Program-made: the position numbers and the translations under genes
Notes under the pieces: generated by a model
What the model was told of the DNA's origin: nothing
What the model saw: the letters and a program-made list of their open reading frames with translations, nothing else
Database searches by the model: none
Shown here: positions 42,530 through 54,324 of the stretch, one piece after another
Position numbering within the stretch: position 1 is the first letter of the stretch
Layout: every line of letters begins with the position of its first letter
DNA from: Hyphomonadaceae bacterium
GTDB taxonomy: Bacteria; Pseudomonadota; Alphaproteobacteria; Caulobacterales; Hyphomonadaceae
Length of the DNA: 64,000 nt
Direction of reading: 5' to 3'
NCBI GenBank assembly: GCA_022844475.1
Contig: JALHLR010000003.1
Span: 12,892-76,891, forward strand

Positions 42530-42862
42530 CTAGTGGGCCTGGGTGGAGCGCTTTCGGTAGGCGCCGTGGTCGTCGATCTCGAAAATTTCCGGGATCTGCG
42601 GATGGTTCACGGGCTCGGGCGCGTCGTCCGGCAGCAGGTTCTGCTCCGAGACGTAGGCCACGTAGTAGGACGAGTCATTCTCGGCAAGCAGGTGGTAGAA
42701 AGGCTGGTTCTTGACCGGCCGGATCTCTTCCGGGATCGACTCCCACCATTCTTCCGTGTTCGCGAACTGCGGGTCCACGTCGTAGATAATTCCCCTGAAC
42801 GGGAAGAGACGGTGACGTACCTGCTGGCCAATTCCGAACTTGGCCGCCTTGTTGATATCCAT
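42530..42862 (-). CDS. hspQ: Heat shock protein HspQ (hemimethylated-DNA-binding YccV family)
   Basis: A 110-residue protein starting at ATG 42862 (MDINKAAKFGIGQQVRHRLF), the usual family start; the longer frame would add a non-conserved extension. FRGIIYDVDPQF and PFYHLLAENDSSYYVAYVSEQNL are the core signatures. HspQ modulates Lon-dependent proteolysis in enterics and in E. coli affects DnaA. No heat-shock promoter was convincingly identified in the 220-bp divergent region shared with ppx. Confidence 0.92.
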   Translation of the reverse strand: MDINKAAKFGIGQQVRHRLFPFRGIIYDVDPQFANTEEWWESIPEEIRPVKNQPFYHLLAENDSSYYVAYVSEQNLLPDDAPEPVNHPQIPEIFEIDDHGAYRKRSTQAH

Positions 42863-43082
42863 CTGTCGCGATGCCCCTGGTCTTGCTCGCGCGAAATTGC
42901 CCAGCCAGCGCAAGCGATTCTCGGTCGCGCCGCGATGCAGCGCGGAGCCCGCCCTTGCCTTGGGCGCCATTAGACGCAGGAAAACATCGCCCGCAACAGG
43001 GCATGACAGTAAACATAGGATGGCGCGTGCCATCGCCTGCAGAACGGGCTATGGCTGTCGCAACAAGATCACGGACCATTCC

Positions 43083-44192
43083 ATGGCGAAGCCCACCCGA
43101 TCCCGGCGCGGAAAGCCGCCGGGCCGGTCTGGCGGCGCTGCTCAGACTTATGCGGCGCTGGACCTCGGTACGAACAATTGTCGCCTGCTGATTGCCGAGA
43201 AGTCGGCGTCGGGCGGGCTGCGCATTGTCGATTCCTATTCGCAGATCGTTGCACTTGGCGAAGGGCTGGCGGCCTCTGGCCGGCTGTCCGATCTGGCGAT
43301 GAACCGCGCGATGGATGCGCTGAGGAAGTGTTCGGACAAGGTGAAGAAGCACAAGCCTGTGCAGGCCCGGTTCATAGCGACGCAGGCGTGCCGCCAAGCG
43401 AGCAATGGCCGGGCGTTCGTGAGCGAAGTGCGGCGGCGCGTTGGTCTCAACATGGAGACGATCTCGCCGAAGGAAGAAGCCAAGTTCGCGCTGCTTGGCT
43501 CGCTCGATCTGGTTGATCCGGAATCGGACTTTGCGCTGGTGATCGATATTGGCGGCGGGTCGACGGAGCTGTCATGGATCGATGCGCGGTCGGCGTCGGC
43601 GCGTGGCGTGAAGGGGTGCGCACTGCGTGCGCCTATCCTTGGCTGGGCGTCCTTTCCGGTGGGCGTGGTGACGCTGAGCGAAAGCTTCGCGGGCGATGAT
43701 CGCTATGCGCGCATGGTGGAACATGTCTCGGGACTGATGCGGGCCAATGATGCGGCGTCACGGTTCGGGCCGCTGTTCAGGGCGGGGCGTGGTCAGGTGA
43801 TCGGTAACTCTGGGACGGTGACGAGCCTCGCCGCCGTGCACATGGGTCTCGATCGCTATCTGCGGGCGGCAGTCGATGGCGCGTGGCTGGATCGGATGGC
43901 GTTGCTGCAGACGATGGCGCGGCTCCGCGACGCCACGCCTGAGCAGCGCGCGGCCGAGCCTTGCCTTGCGGGCGGGCGATCCGAGCTAATGCTGCCTGGC
44001 ATGGCGATCCTGACGGCGGTTTTCGATATATGGCCATCCGATCGCCTGCGTGTGGGCGACCGTGGTCTGCGTGAAGGCATCCTGCTGTCGATGATTCATG
44101 GCGCGAACACTGACCAGCGTAGCCGGAGCCGCCGTCGTGGCGGTGGTGCGCAACGGGCGAAGGCGCCCGCGAATGCGGGAGCTGCGGAATGA
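43083..44192 (+). CDS. ppx: Ppx/GppA phosphatase family protein
   Basis: A 369-residue ASKHA-fold enzyme. ATG 43083 is chosen; the frame is open further upstream, but that part is Arg-rich and without conservation. ALDLGTNNCRLLIA (near 25-38) is the phosphate-binding motif, and ALVIDIGGGSTELSW matches the second. It hydrolyses polyphosphate and/or pppGpp. This short two-domain form lacks the C-terminal HD domain of E. coli Ppx. It is followed by rlmE with a 4-nt overlap, a pairing common in alphaproteobacteria. Confidence 0.9.
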   Translation: MAKPTRSRRGKPPGRSGGAAQTYAALDLGTNNCRLLIAEKSASGGLRIVDSYSQIVALGEGLAASGRLSDLAMNRAMDALRKCSDKVKKHKPVQARFIATQACRQASNGRAFVSEVRRRVGLNMETISPKEEAKFALLGSLDLVDPESDFALVIDIGGGSTELSWIDARSASARGVKGCALRAPILGWASFPVGVVTLSESFAGDDRYARMVEHVSGLMRANDAASRFGPLFRAGRGQVIGNSGTVTSLAAVHMGLDRYLRAAVDGAWLDRMALLQTMARLRDATPEQRAAEPCLAGGRSELMLPGMAILTAVFDIWPSDRLRVGDRGLREGILLSMIHGANTDQRSRSRRRGGGAQRAKAPANAGAAE

Positions 44193-44908
44193 CCGTCGAG
44201 GAAGACGCCGAGGGCAAGCGGCGCTGGAAAGCGCCGATGGACGCGCGCACGGATTCAAGCGGGCGCTCGATGACTAAGAAGGAGAAGGTACGAAAGAAGA
44301 CGCTATCCAAATCTTCGCGCGAATGGGTCGACAGGCAACTGCGCGATCCTTATGTGCGCAAGGCGCAGGATGCCGGATATCGCGCGCGGGCGGCCTACAA
44401 GATCAAGGAAATCGACGAGAAGTTTCACGTCTTGAAGCGCGGAGCGCGGGTTGTCGATCTGGGATCGGCGCCGGGCGGGTGGCTGCAGGTGGTGATCGAG
44501 ATGGGCGCGGCACGGGTCGTTGGGATTGACCTGTTGCCGGTGACGCCGATCGGCGAGGCGACGATCTTCATGGCCGACTTCACCGAGCCGGGGATGACGG
44601 AGAAACTTATTGCTGCGCTGGGCGACAAGCCGACGCTGGTGCTCTCGGATATGGCTGCCAACACGGTTGGGCACAAGCAGACCGACCATGTCCGCACTGT
44701 GGGGTTGGCTGAGGCGGCGGCGCAGTTTGCGGTCGAGAACCTGGTCAAGGGCGGCACGTTCGTGGCGAAAGTTTTCCAGGGCGGGGCGCAGGGCGCGTTG
44801 CTGGAACAGTTGAAGGCGAACTTCGATGATGTGCGGCATTGGAAGCCACCCTCCAGCCGGAGCGAGAGCCCGGAGACGTTCGTGATTGCGCGGGGGTTTC
44901 GGGGGTAA
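44189..44908 (+). CDS. rlmE: 23S rRNA (uridine-2552-2'-O)-methyltransferase
   Basis: A 239-residue RrmJ-type methyltransferase. It has SRAAYKIKEIDEKF-type text near 65-78 (catalytic Lys), VVDLGSAPGGWLQ (SAM motif I), VLSDMAANTVGHKQTDH (catalytic Asp) and FVAKVFQGG (catalytic Lys). It methylates U2552 in the ribosomal A loop late in 50S assembly. The N-terminus is about 45 residues longer and basic, as in other alphaproteobacterial members. It is translationally coupled to ppx. Confidence 0.94.
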   Translation: MTVEEDAEGKRRWKAPMDARTDSSGRSMTKKEKVRKKTLSKSSREWVDRQLRDPYVRKAQDAGYRARAAYKIKEIDEKFHVLKRGARVVDLGSAPGGWLQVVIEMGAARVVGIDLLPVTPIGEATIFMADFTEPGMTEKLIAALGDKPTLVLSDMAANTVGHKQTDHVRTVGLAEAAAQFAVENLVKGGTFVAKVFQGGAQGALLEQLKANFDDVRHWKPPSSRSESPETFVIARGFRG

Positions 44909-44943
44909 GGGGTCTTGGCGCGAGCGTGAAACGGGGATGGTCG

Positions 44944-47216
<2,273 letters not shown>

Positions 47217-47239
47217 GCTGAAAATCGGGAGAACGCACC

Positions 47240-47635
47240 TTGAGTATTGAGCTGACGGTCCTTGCATGGACGCTGGTGCTGGCGTTTGTGCAGATCCTGT
47301 TGTTCGACTTTGCCCGGACGGGTCAGTACGGGCTCAAGTGGAACATGAGCGCGCGTGACGGGGCGACGCCGCCGCTGTCGCCGGTCGCCGAGCGGTTGAA
47401 GCGCGCGCAGGACAACCTGTTCGAGACCTTGCCCATCTTCATAGCTGCCGTGCTGATCGCGCATGTGGCGGGACGCGAAAGCGCCCAGACAGCGCTTGGC
47501 GCGCAAATCTATCTGGCAGGTCGCATTGTGTATGTACCCCTCTATGCATTCGGCGTACCCGTGCTGCGATCGGTGGTGTGGATCGTCAGCATTGCCGGGC
47601 TCGGCATGATTGTGACGCCCTTGCTCACCGGGTGA
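47240..47635 (+). CDS. MAPEG family membrane protein
   Basis: A 131-residue four-helix membrane protein of the MAPEG superfamily (LSPVAERLKRAQDNLFETLPIF is the signature loop between helices 1 and 2). Eukaryotic relatives include glutathione-S-transferases and LTC4 synthase; bacterial function is mostly unknown. It begins at TTG 47240, with GGGAG 7 nt upstream. It lies 23 bp after guaB and is probably co-transcribed. Confidence 0.9.
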   Translation: MSIELTVLAWTLVLAFVQILLFDFARTGQYGLKWNMSARDGATPPLSPVAERLKRAQDNLFETLPIFIAAVLIAHVAGRESAQTALGAQIYLAGRIVYVPLYAFGVPVLRSVVWIVSIAGLGMIVTPLLTG

Positions 47636-47658
47636 TCTTCGGCGGGCGCAATAAACTG

Positions 47659-47704
47659 ACCGGCCTGCAAGGTTACGGAAAAACCCATTGTCAGTCAGGC
47701 CGGT
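47659..47704. promoter_or_regulatory. 9-bp inverted repeat ahead of the TIR gene
   Basis: ACCGGCCTG and CAGGCCGGT are separated by 28 bp in the gap between MAPEG and the tandem-TIR gene. It could be a transcription-factor site, or the stem of a long-loop hairpin ending the guaB transcript. No T tract follows. Confidence 0.45.
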
Positions 47705-47742
47705 TCGGACTCTTCTGAGGGGGCGTATCGCGTGAGGCGTCC

Positions 47743-48684
47743 ATGTTCGTTTTCATTGCCCATGCCGATGCTGACCAGGCGGCGGCTGACGACCTTAAGG
47801 CTTTCCTGAAGACGCAAGGGCTGGTTGCCGATACGGAGACCGGCGCGGGAGGATTTCGGTATCTGCAGGACAGCGATGTTGTGGTCGCACTGTGGTCGCA
47901 GAAAAGCGTGTTCGGCACGCATCGCATGATGATGGAAAAGCGGATGCTCGAAGCATGGGCCGATGGGCGGCTTGTGCTGGTAAGGCTCGATCACGGCATT
48001 CTGCCGGTCGGAACGCGCGACCTTACAGCGATAGATGCCACCTTTGAAAGCGGGCGGAGGCTGAGTGTCTGGCCGCAGGTGGCGTACGCAGCGAAGGAGG
48101 CGATGAACGCGGCGCTGGTCGCGCGAAGCGAGGCGTTCTGGAAGTCTCCGGCGCCGCCGCCGGAAGAACGCGCGCGGGCAGGAGGCATGTTCGGCGTTCG
48201 GAAGGCAAAGAAGGCCGCCCGGCCTGCGGCCGAGGCGGCGAGCGAGCAGGTACTTGCCCCTGCCGGCCCCGGCGCAGCACCCTCGCCCGCCGCGGCCATG
48301 CTCTTTGTCTCTTACGCCCACGCGGACAGTGCATCCGTCCAGCCGGTCGTGGAGGTGGTGAAGGGCGCGGGCCGCGAGGTCTGGATTGACAAGGGCGGGA
48401 TTGAGCCCGGGGAGAACTGGGCGGGCGAGATCGTGCGGGGCATCAAGGTGGCGACAGGCGTCATGGTCATGTGCAGCCCAAACGCGTTCGATAGCGATCA
48501 CATTAAGCGGGAGGTCTACCTGGCAGGCAGGTACAAGAAGCCGATGCTGCCGGTGTTCATCGCGGAAGCGCAGCCGCCGGAGGATTTTGAGTATTTCTTC
48601 GCTGGTGTGCAGTGGCTGGAGCTGTTCAAACTCGCCGAGGCGGACCGGCCTGCGGCCATCGTGAAGGCGCTGCGGCTGGTGTAG
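47743..48684 (+). CDS. Tandem TIR-domain protein
   Basis: A 313-residue soluble protein. The N-terminal TIR-like domain (1-130) starts MFVFIAHADADQAAADDLKA and has SQKSVFGTHRMMMEKRM, with Glu65 as a candidate catalytic residue. A basic Ala/Pro linker (135-185) follows. The second, more typical TIR domain (186-313) has LFVSYAHADSASVQPVV, WIDKGGIEPGENWAGEI and SPNAFDSDHIKREVYLAG, with Glu257 as the candidate NADase Glu. Bacterial TIR domains often cleave NAD+ or make cyclic ADP-ribose signals in anti-phage defence. No partner gene is adjacent, so function is open. Confidence 0.85.
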   Translation: MFVFIAHADADQAAADDLKAFLKTQGLVADTETGAGGFRYLQDSDVVVALWSQKSVFGTHRMMMEKRMLEAWADGRLVLVRLDHGILPVGTRDLTAIDATFESGRRLSVWPQVAYAAKEAMNAALVARSEAFWKSPAPPPEERARAGGMFGVRKAKKAARPAAEAASEQVLAPAGPGAAPSPAAAMLFVSYAHADSASVQPVVEVVKGAGREVWIDKGGIEPGENWAGEIVRGIKVATGVMVMCSPNAFDSDHIKREVYLAGRYKKPMLPVFIAEAQPPEDFEYFFAGVQWLELFKLAEADRPAAIVKALRLV

Positions 48685-48725
48685 GCGGGGGAGACAGGAC
48701 GGCCGCCCGGAGTTAAGACAGCATC

Positions 48726-49058
48726 ATGAAAGACACCCTGTTCATCCTCGCCGCACCTTTTCAGGATGGCGGCTTCGAGTGGTACTGCAATGACTGCGCG
48801 ACCCTTGAAGGCGCGCTGCTGGTAAATCCGCACTGGAACGAGAAGATCGAGGTCCGGCGGATTGGCTTCACACGACCGCGCAAGGAGGTTGTCGATTTGG
48901 TGGGGCCGGACTGGCAGGGGTGTCCCATGCTGGTGATGGACAAGGAGCGCGCGCCCGGGGACGCGATCATCGTGGGCGAGCTTGCGGTCCTGCAGGATGT
49001 ACGGGCGATCGGCCGAGCGCTGACCAGCAGGCATGGCGGCGTGGGGCCGCATCCTTGA
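48726..49058 (+). CDS. DUF3088 family protein
   Basis: A 110-residue thioredoxin-fold-like protein of unknown function. It begins MKDTLFILAAPFQDGGFEWYCNDCATLEGAL; the CxxC (YCNDC) is a recognisable redox-type motif. Its TGA overlaps the TTG start of the RsmB-type gene, so the two are coupled. It could be a redox or metal accessory protein, but this is unproven. Confidence 0.88.
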   Translation: MKDTLFILAAPFQDGGFEWYCNDCATLEGALLVNPHWNEKIEVRRIGFTRPRKEVVDLVGPDWQGCPMLVMDKERAPGDAIIVGELAVLQDVRAIGRALTSRHGGVGPHP

Positions 49059-50362
49059 GAGACGGCGGGAAGATCCAGGCGGCGATAGAGGTACTGCGTG
49101 ATGTGCTGGAGCGGCGCACGCCGGTGAAGGAGGCCGTGCGCGACTGGGGGAAGAAATCGCGGTTTGCGGGCGCGCGGGACAGGGCGTGGATTTCGGGCCT
49201 GGTGGTTGATGCGCTGCGCCGGAAGAATTCGATCGAGCATGCGATGGAGGCGACAGGCGCGCGTGTGCTGGCGCTGGGTGCGCTGAAACATGCGTGGGGA
49301 TGGGATGTCCGCAAGATCGAGGAGGCGCTCAAGGACGAGCATGCGCCACCGCCACTGCAGGGCAGGGAACGGGAAAACCTGCTGATGGCGCCGAACCCGA
49401 CTGCGCCGCCGCATGTGCAGGGTGATTACCCTGAATGGCTGTCGCCGCATCTGGCGCGGGCATTCGGGCCGGATGCGGTGGTCGAGGGCATGGCCATGGC
49501 GGCGCGTGCGCCGATCGACCTGCGGGTTAACACGCTGAAGGCCGATGCGGAGAAGGCGGCGCGCGCGCTTGAGGGCGTGAAGGCGGAGCAGATGCCGGAG
49601 CTGAAGAATGGCTTCCGGATTCCGGCAGCGGATTCGGTAGAGCGCGGCGAAAGTGTCGAGGCGATCCCGGCTTACTCGAAGGGCTGGGTCGAGGTACAGG
49701 ACATGGGCAGCCAGATCGCGGCGGCAGTCTCGTGCGCGGCGCCGGGCGAGCTGGTGCTGGATTATTGCGCGGGCGGAGGCGGCAAGACGATCGCCATGGC
49801 CGCCATGATGCAGAACAAGGGACAAGTCTTCAGCCACGATATCGATGGGAAGCGCCTGTCAGCGTTGATCCCGCGGATCGAGCGGGCGGGCATCCGCAAT
49901 GTGCAGCTCAGGCATCCCAAGGAGAATGCATCGCTGGACGATCTCGACCTGAAGATGGACCTCGTGATGATCGATGCGCCATGCACAGGCGTGGGCACGT
50001 GGCGGCGCAAGCCGGATGCGAAGTGGCGGGTGCAGCCGAACGCACTGGCGAAACGGATTCAGGATCAGGCGATCATCCTGCGCACAGCGTGCAACTATGT
50101 GAAGCCGGGCGGGCGGCTGGTCTATGTGACGTGCTCCTTCCTTATGGAGGAGAACGAGGACCAGGTGACGAGCTTTCTTGCGGACCGGGCTGATTTTGTC
50201 CCGGATGACGCTGCGGATGCAGCTGTGCGGTCGGGGCAGCTGACAGATGCTGGGGCGAAGCTGGTGCGGAAGTGCCGGCGGCCGGATGGCTCGGTTCGCC
50301 TGACGCCGCGCACGGCGGGGACGGACGGCTTCTACATGGCCGTTATGCGGAGGGCAGGGTGA
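49055..50362 (+). CDS. RsmB/NOP-type RNA (cytosine-5) methyltransferase
   Basis: A 435-residue SAM-dependent RNA m5C methyltransferase. TTG 49055 is the only start compatible with the conserved N-terminus (MRDGGKIQAAIEVLRDVLER) and overlaps the DUF3088 stop. It has an N-terminal NusB-like helical region and the catalytic domain with LDYCAGGGGKTIAMAA (motif I). The two active cysteines are in DAPCTGVGTWRRKPD (motif IV) and VTCSFLMEENE (motif VI). The likely target is 16S rRNA (C967 class), though RsmF-like targets cannot be excluded. Confidence 0.9.
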   Translation: MRDGGKIQAAIEVLRDVLERRTPVKEAVRDWGKKSRFAGARDRAWISGLVVDALRRKNSIEHAMEATGARVLALGALKHAWGWDVRKIEEALKDEHAPPPLQGRERENLLMAPNPTAPPHVQGDYPEWLSPHLARAFGPDAVVEGMAMAARAPIDLRVNTLKADAEKAARALEGVKAEQMPELKNGFRIPAADSVERGESVEAIPAYSKGWVEVQDMGSQIAAAVSCAAPGELVLDYCAGGGGKTIAMAAMMQNKGQVFSHDIDGKRLSALIPRIERAGIRNVQLRHPKENASLDDLDLKMDLVMIDAPCTGVGTWRRKPDAKWRVQPNALAKRIQDQAIILRTACNYVKPGGRLVYVTCSFLMEENEDQVTSFLADRADFVPDDAADAAVRSGQLTDAGAKLVRKCRRPDGSVRLTPRTAGTDGFYMAVMRRAG

Positions 50363-50832
50363 GCGATCTGGCGGAGACCATGACGCTGCGCCCAAGCCGC
50401 ATGCGGTGGCTGGCGCTGCTCGTGGTTGCGGTGACGCTTTCATCGGCCGCAGTGTGGGCGATGGAGGATTTCTTTCCGGCGATGCGCTGGGTGGTCGGCA
50501 TCTTCTTCGGCGTGGCGGCGGCTATTGCGCTGCTGAACGTGATCGGCATTGCGTCGCGGCTAGATCTGGGCCGTGACGCGTTCACGTGCGTGACGCTGTT
50601 CCGAAGCTTCACACGGAAGTGGAAGGATTGTTCGACCTTCGACCCTGTACGGGTCGGGGTGAACAAGTTCGTCGGATTCAGCTCGGCGGAAGACGACGCG
50701 GCAAAGCCCAAGCTGGCGTCAGCCAACAAGCACATGATCGGGCATAGTGGCATGCTGCCTGATACGTATGGGCTCTCGGCCGAGGAACTCGCGTCTCTAA
50801 TGAACCGTTTCCGCGCGCGGGCGATGGGCTGA
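50359..50832 (+). CDS. Small membrane protein with PH-like (STM3941-type) domain
   Basis: A 157-residue protein. GTG 50359 overlaps the upstream TGA (GTGA) and has GAGGGCAGG before it. Two membrane helices (about 17-34 and 42-62) form a hairpin. They are followed by a cytoplasmic segment, RLDLGRDAFTCVTLFRSFTR, reminiscent of bacterial PH-like domains of STM3941-type proteins. The function is unknown. Confidence 0.7.
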   Translation: MSDLAETMTLRPSRMRWLALLVVAVTLSSAAVWAMEDFFPAMRWVVGIFFGVAAAIALLNVIGIASRLDLGRDAFTCVTLFRSFTRKWKDCSTFDPVRVGVNKFVGFSSAEDDAAKPKLASANKHMIGHSGMLPDTYGLSAEELASLMNRFRARAMG

Positions 50833-50901
50833 GTCCCTGTCCTACGGCGCAAGGTTACGGGACAGGATTGACGCCCGGCCTGAACCCCTTCTATTTCCGC
50901 C

Positions 50902-52494
50902 ATGGCGAGCAACACACCCCCCCCTCACAGCAATGATTCCAACGGCCACGAACGTGCGCTGATCATCGATTTCGGCAGCCAGGTGACGCAGCTGATCGCG
51001 CGGCGGCTGCGAGAGATGGGGGTCTACTGCGAGGTTCATCCCTACAATCGGGCCGAGACGGTGATCAGGGCCGGGTTCAATCCCAAGGCGGTGATCTTTT
51101 CCGGTGGGCCCGACAGCGTGACGCGGGAGAAGTCGCCGCGGGCGCCGCAGATTGCATTCGAGCTGGGCGTGCCGATCCTGGCCATCTGCTACGGTCAGCA
51201 GACGATGGCCGTGCAGCAGGGCGGCATTGTTGAAGGCGGGCACGCGGCAGAGTTTGGGCGCGCAGACGTGGAGATCAGGGAAGACTCGCCGCTGTTCGAC
51301 GGGTTCTGGGAAGTCGGCAAGCGCTATCCGGTTTGGATGAGCCATGGCGACCGCGTGACAAAGCTGCCGGAGGGCTTCAAGGTTGTCGGCACTTCGGAGA
51401 ATGCTCCGTTTGCGATCGCGGTGGATGAGGCGAGGCGCTACTACACGACGATGTTCCACCCGGAAGTGGTGCACACGCCGGACGGAGCGAAGCTGCTCTC
51501 GAACTTCGTGAAGAAGATCGCCGGCATGAAGGGCGACTGGAGCATGGCGGCATTGCGCGCCGAACAGGTTGCCAAGATCAAGGCGCAAGTCGGCAAGGGG
51601 CGCGTAATTTGCGGGCTGTCAGGCGGGGTCGATTCATCGGTGGCGGCCGTGCTGATCCACGAGGCGATCGGCGACCAGCTGACGTGCGTGTTTGTCGATA
51701 CCGGGCTGATGCGTGCGAAGGAGGCCGATGAGGTCGTGAAGCTGTTCCGCGGACACTACAACATTCCGCTGGTGCACGTGGATGCGGGCGAGACCTTTCT
51801 TGGCGGGCTCGCAGGCATGACGGACCCGGAAGCCAAGCGGAAGTTCATCGGCAAGACGTTCGTCGACATCTTCGAGGCGCAAGCGAACAAGGTGGAGGGC
51901 GCGCAATTCCTGGCCCAGGGCACGCTTTATCCTGACGTGATCGAGAGCGTGTCGTTCGATGGCGGGCCGTCTGTGACGATCAAGTCGCACCACAATGTTG
52001 GCGGGCTACCCGAGAAGATGAACCTGAAGCTGGTGGAACCGCTGCGGGAGCTGTTCAAGGACGAGGTGCGCGCGCTGGGGCGCGAGCTAGGCATGCCGGA
52101 GACGCTGGTGGGGCGACATCCGTTCCCAGGGCCGGGGTTGGCGATACGCATTCCCGGCGAGATCACGCCGGAGCGTGTGGCCATCCTGCAGAAGGCAGAT
52201 GCAATCTATCTCGACGAGATCCGCAAGGCCGGGCTGTACGACAAGATCTGGCAGGCATTCGCCGTGCTTCTTCCCGTGCGTTCGGTGGGCGTCATGGGCG
52301 ATGCGCGCACCTATGAGAGCGTGCTGGCGCTGCGCGCGGTGACGTCGACCGACGGGATGACGGCGGACTTCTATCCCTTCGACATGAGCTTCCTCGGCCG
52401 GTGCGCGACGCGCATCATCAACGAGGTGAAGGGCGTCTCTCGCGTGGTGTACGACGTCACGAGCAAGCCGCCGGGAACGATTGAGTGGGAATAG
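50902..52494 (+). CDS. guaA: GMP synthase (glutamine-hydrolysing)
   Basis: A 530-residue enzyme amidating XMP to GMP. The class I glutamine amidotransferase domain has Cys near 97 ([12 protein letters not shown]) and His/Glu in MFHPEVVHT. The ATP pyrophosphatase P-loop is [15 protein letters not shown] (about 236-250). The C-terminal dimerisation domain ends IEWE, as expected. A run of CCCCCC follows the start ([10 protein letters not shown]), giving a short extra N-terminus. It works directly after guaB in the same pathway. Confidence 0.97.
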   Translation: MASNTPPPHSNDSNGHERALIIDFGSQVTQLIARRLREMGVYCEVHPYNRAETVIRAGFNPKAVIFSGGPDSVTREKSPRAPQIAFELGVPILAICYGQQTMAVQQGGIVEGGHAAEFGRADVEIREDSPLFDGFWEVGKRYPVWMSHGDRVTKLPEGFKVVGTSENAPFAIAVDEARRYYTTMFHPEVVHTPDGAKLLSNFVKKIAGMKGDWSMAALRAEQVAKIKAQVGKGRVICGLSGGVDSSVAAVLIHEAIGDQLTCVFVDTGLMRAKEADEVVKLFRGHYNIPLVHVDAGETFLGGLAGMTDPEAKRKFIGKTFVDIFEAQANKVEGAQFLAQGTLYPDVIESVSFDGGPSVTIKSHHNVGGLPEKMNLKLVEPLRELFKDEVRALGRELGMPETLVGRHPFPGPGLAIRIPGEITPERVAILQKADAIYLDEIRKAGLYDKIWQAFAVLLPVRSVGVMGDARTYESVLALRAVTSTDGMTADFYPFDMSFLGRCATRIINEVKGVSRVVYDVTSKPPGTIEWE

Positions 52495-52505
52495 GGGTCA
52501 GAACG

Positions 52506-54236
52506 ATGAAGGCTGGACTTGTTGCAGCTGCGCTACTTGGAACCGCGTGTGCGCCACAGCTTGCGGCGACGCAGACCTCATGCAAGGGGGCTGTCGATAC
52601 AGTCTACATCAATGGCCGCATCTGGACGGCCGAGACTGCGCAGCCATGGGCTGAAGCGGTGGCGGTGGCGGGAGACAAGCTGGCTTGCGTCGGGACCAAC
52701 GACGCGATCAGGCAGGCTGCCGGCAGCACAACGGCTGTCGTTGACCTTCAAGGGCGCTTCGTTGCGCCGGGCTTCCAGGATTCTCACCTGCATCTGCCCG
52801 GCCCATCGCTCGACTCGGTGCCACTCGAAGATGTTACAAGCGTCGCTGAGCTTCAGGCAAAGCTGAAGGCGTTTGCTGACGCCAACCCGGACCTGCCTTG
52901 GATTACGGGGAGGGGCTGGGGGTATGCGATCTTCCCAGGTGCGAAGGCTGATCGATCCTACATCGATGCTGTGATCTCGGATCGTCCCGTGTACATCACA
53001 ATGCGTGATGGTCATGCGGGTCTGGGAAACAGCGCAGCGCTGGCGGCGCTGAAGATCACGTCCGCCACCGCCAATCCGCCAAACGGTCAGATCGTGAAGG
53101 ACGCGGCCGGCAGGCCTACGGGCGAGTTCACGGAGGCCGCGCATGGCATGGCCAGCGGGCTGATCCCGCCTGAAACAACTGATGCACGCTATGCGACGCT
53201 GATTGCGAACATGGCGGATGCAGCCTCCCAAGGCTTGACTGCGGTGCATGTGGCGGGCGCTTCACCGGAGGCGCTGTCGCTGTTCGACCGCGCATTGAAG
53301 GCGGACGCGCTGAAGGTGCGGATGCATGTAGCCGTGCCCATGATCCCTGGGGCTGGCAGCTATCCTGAGGACCACAAGCTCGACCGGCCCATCACCGAGG
53401 CAGATCTAGCGCCGCACATCGCGGCGCGCGAGGCCTTCAAAGGTCCGCTTCTCACAGTAGCTTCGATCAAGGGCATGCTTGACGGTGCGATCGATGCGCA
53501 GACCGCCGCGATGCACGCACCCTATACGGGGACAAACACGAGCGGTTTGTCGTTCTGGGACCCGAAGGAGTTGAACGAAACTGTCGCACTGTACGATCGT
53601 CTCGGTTTCCAGATCCTGCTGCACGCTATCGGCGACAAGGCGATCACCGAAGCACTCGATGCATTCGAATTTGCAGCCAAGACCAATGGCACGACAGACC
53701 AGCGTCACCGTATTGAACACGTGGAGGTGCCCGTCCTCGCCGACCTTGCTCGTTTCCGCGATCTGGGCGTGATCGCTTCCACGCAGCCGATCTTCGCCAA
53801 TCCCGACGCGACGGTGCTGAACAATTTTGAACCGCTGCTGGGGCCGGAGCGCGCGCCGATTGCCGACTCGTTCAGCATCTTCGACGATGCGGGCGTAAGG
53901 CAGGCGTTTGGCAGCGACTATCCCGTCTTCTACCTGTCGCCTATCGAGGGGATTGCGGTTGCAGTCACGCGGATGACGGCTGAGGGCAAGCCGCCCGGTG
54001 GCTGGCACCCGGCAGGGCGTATTTCGGTCGAGGCGGCGCTTCGCCACTATACGATTGATGGCGCCTTCGCGACGTTCGATGAGGATATCCGCGGCAGCCT
54101 CGTTGCGGGCAAGATGGCGGACTTTGTCGTGCTGTCTCAGGACATCACCCAGATTGCGCCTGAGACCATTCGCGGTACGAAGGTCATGATGACGATCATG
54201 GGCGGGCGCGAAACGCATCGCGACCAGGCGTTCTGA
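52506..54236 (+). CDS. Exported amidohydrolase (YtcJ-like, amidohydrolase_3)
   Basis: A 576-residue protein. ATG 52506 opens a signal peptide (MKAGLVAAALLGTACAP) with an imperfect lipobox, so it may be a lipoprotein. The metal-binding HxH is in QDSHLHLPGPS. Further features are FTEAAHGMASG, LLHAIGDKAITEALDAFE (His), RHRIEHVEV and FGSDYPVFYLSP (Asp). The family hydrolyses amide or amidine bonds in varied small molecules; the substrate is unknown. It follows guaA by 11 bp but probably has an independent role. Confidence 0.9.
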   Translation: MKAGLVAAALLGTACAPQLAATQTSCKGAVDTVYINGRIWTAETAQPWAEAVAVAGDKLACVGTNDAIRQAAGSTTAVVDLQGRFVAPGFQDSHLHLPGPSLDSVPLEDVTSVAELQAKLKAFADANPDLPWITGRGWGYAIFPGAKADRSYIDAVISDRPVYITMRDGHAGLGNSAALAALKITSATANPPNGQIVKDAAGRPTGEFTEAAHGMASGLIPPETTDARYATLIANMADAASQGLTAVHVAGASPEALSLFDRALKADALKVRMHVAVPMIPGAGSYPEDHKLDRPITEADLAPHIAAREAFKGPLLTVASIKGMLDGAIDAQTAAMHAPYTGTNTSGLSFWDPKELNETVALYDRLGFQILLHAIGDKAITEALDAFEFAAKTNGTTDQRHRIEHVEVPVLADLARFRDLGVIASTQPIFANPDATVLNNFEPLLGPERAPIADSFSIFDDAGVRQAFGSDYPVFYLSPIEGIAVAVTRMTAEGKPPGGWHPAGRISVEAALRHYTIDGAFATFDEDIRGSLVAGKMADFVVLSQDITQIAPETIRGTKVMMTIMGGRETHRDQAF

Positions 54237-54324
54237 AGCGGCAAAAGTGTCGACGGCAGGGCGGGAGCGCCGCGGCTGACCGAGTCACTTGCCATTGCCT
54301 GATGGGCCGTCGCATACGGTGCGG

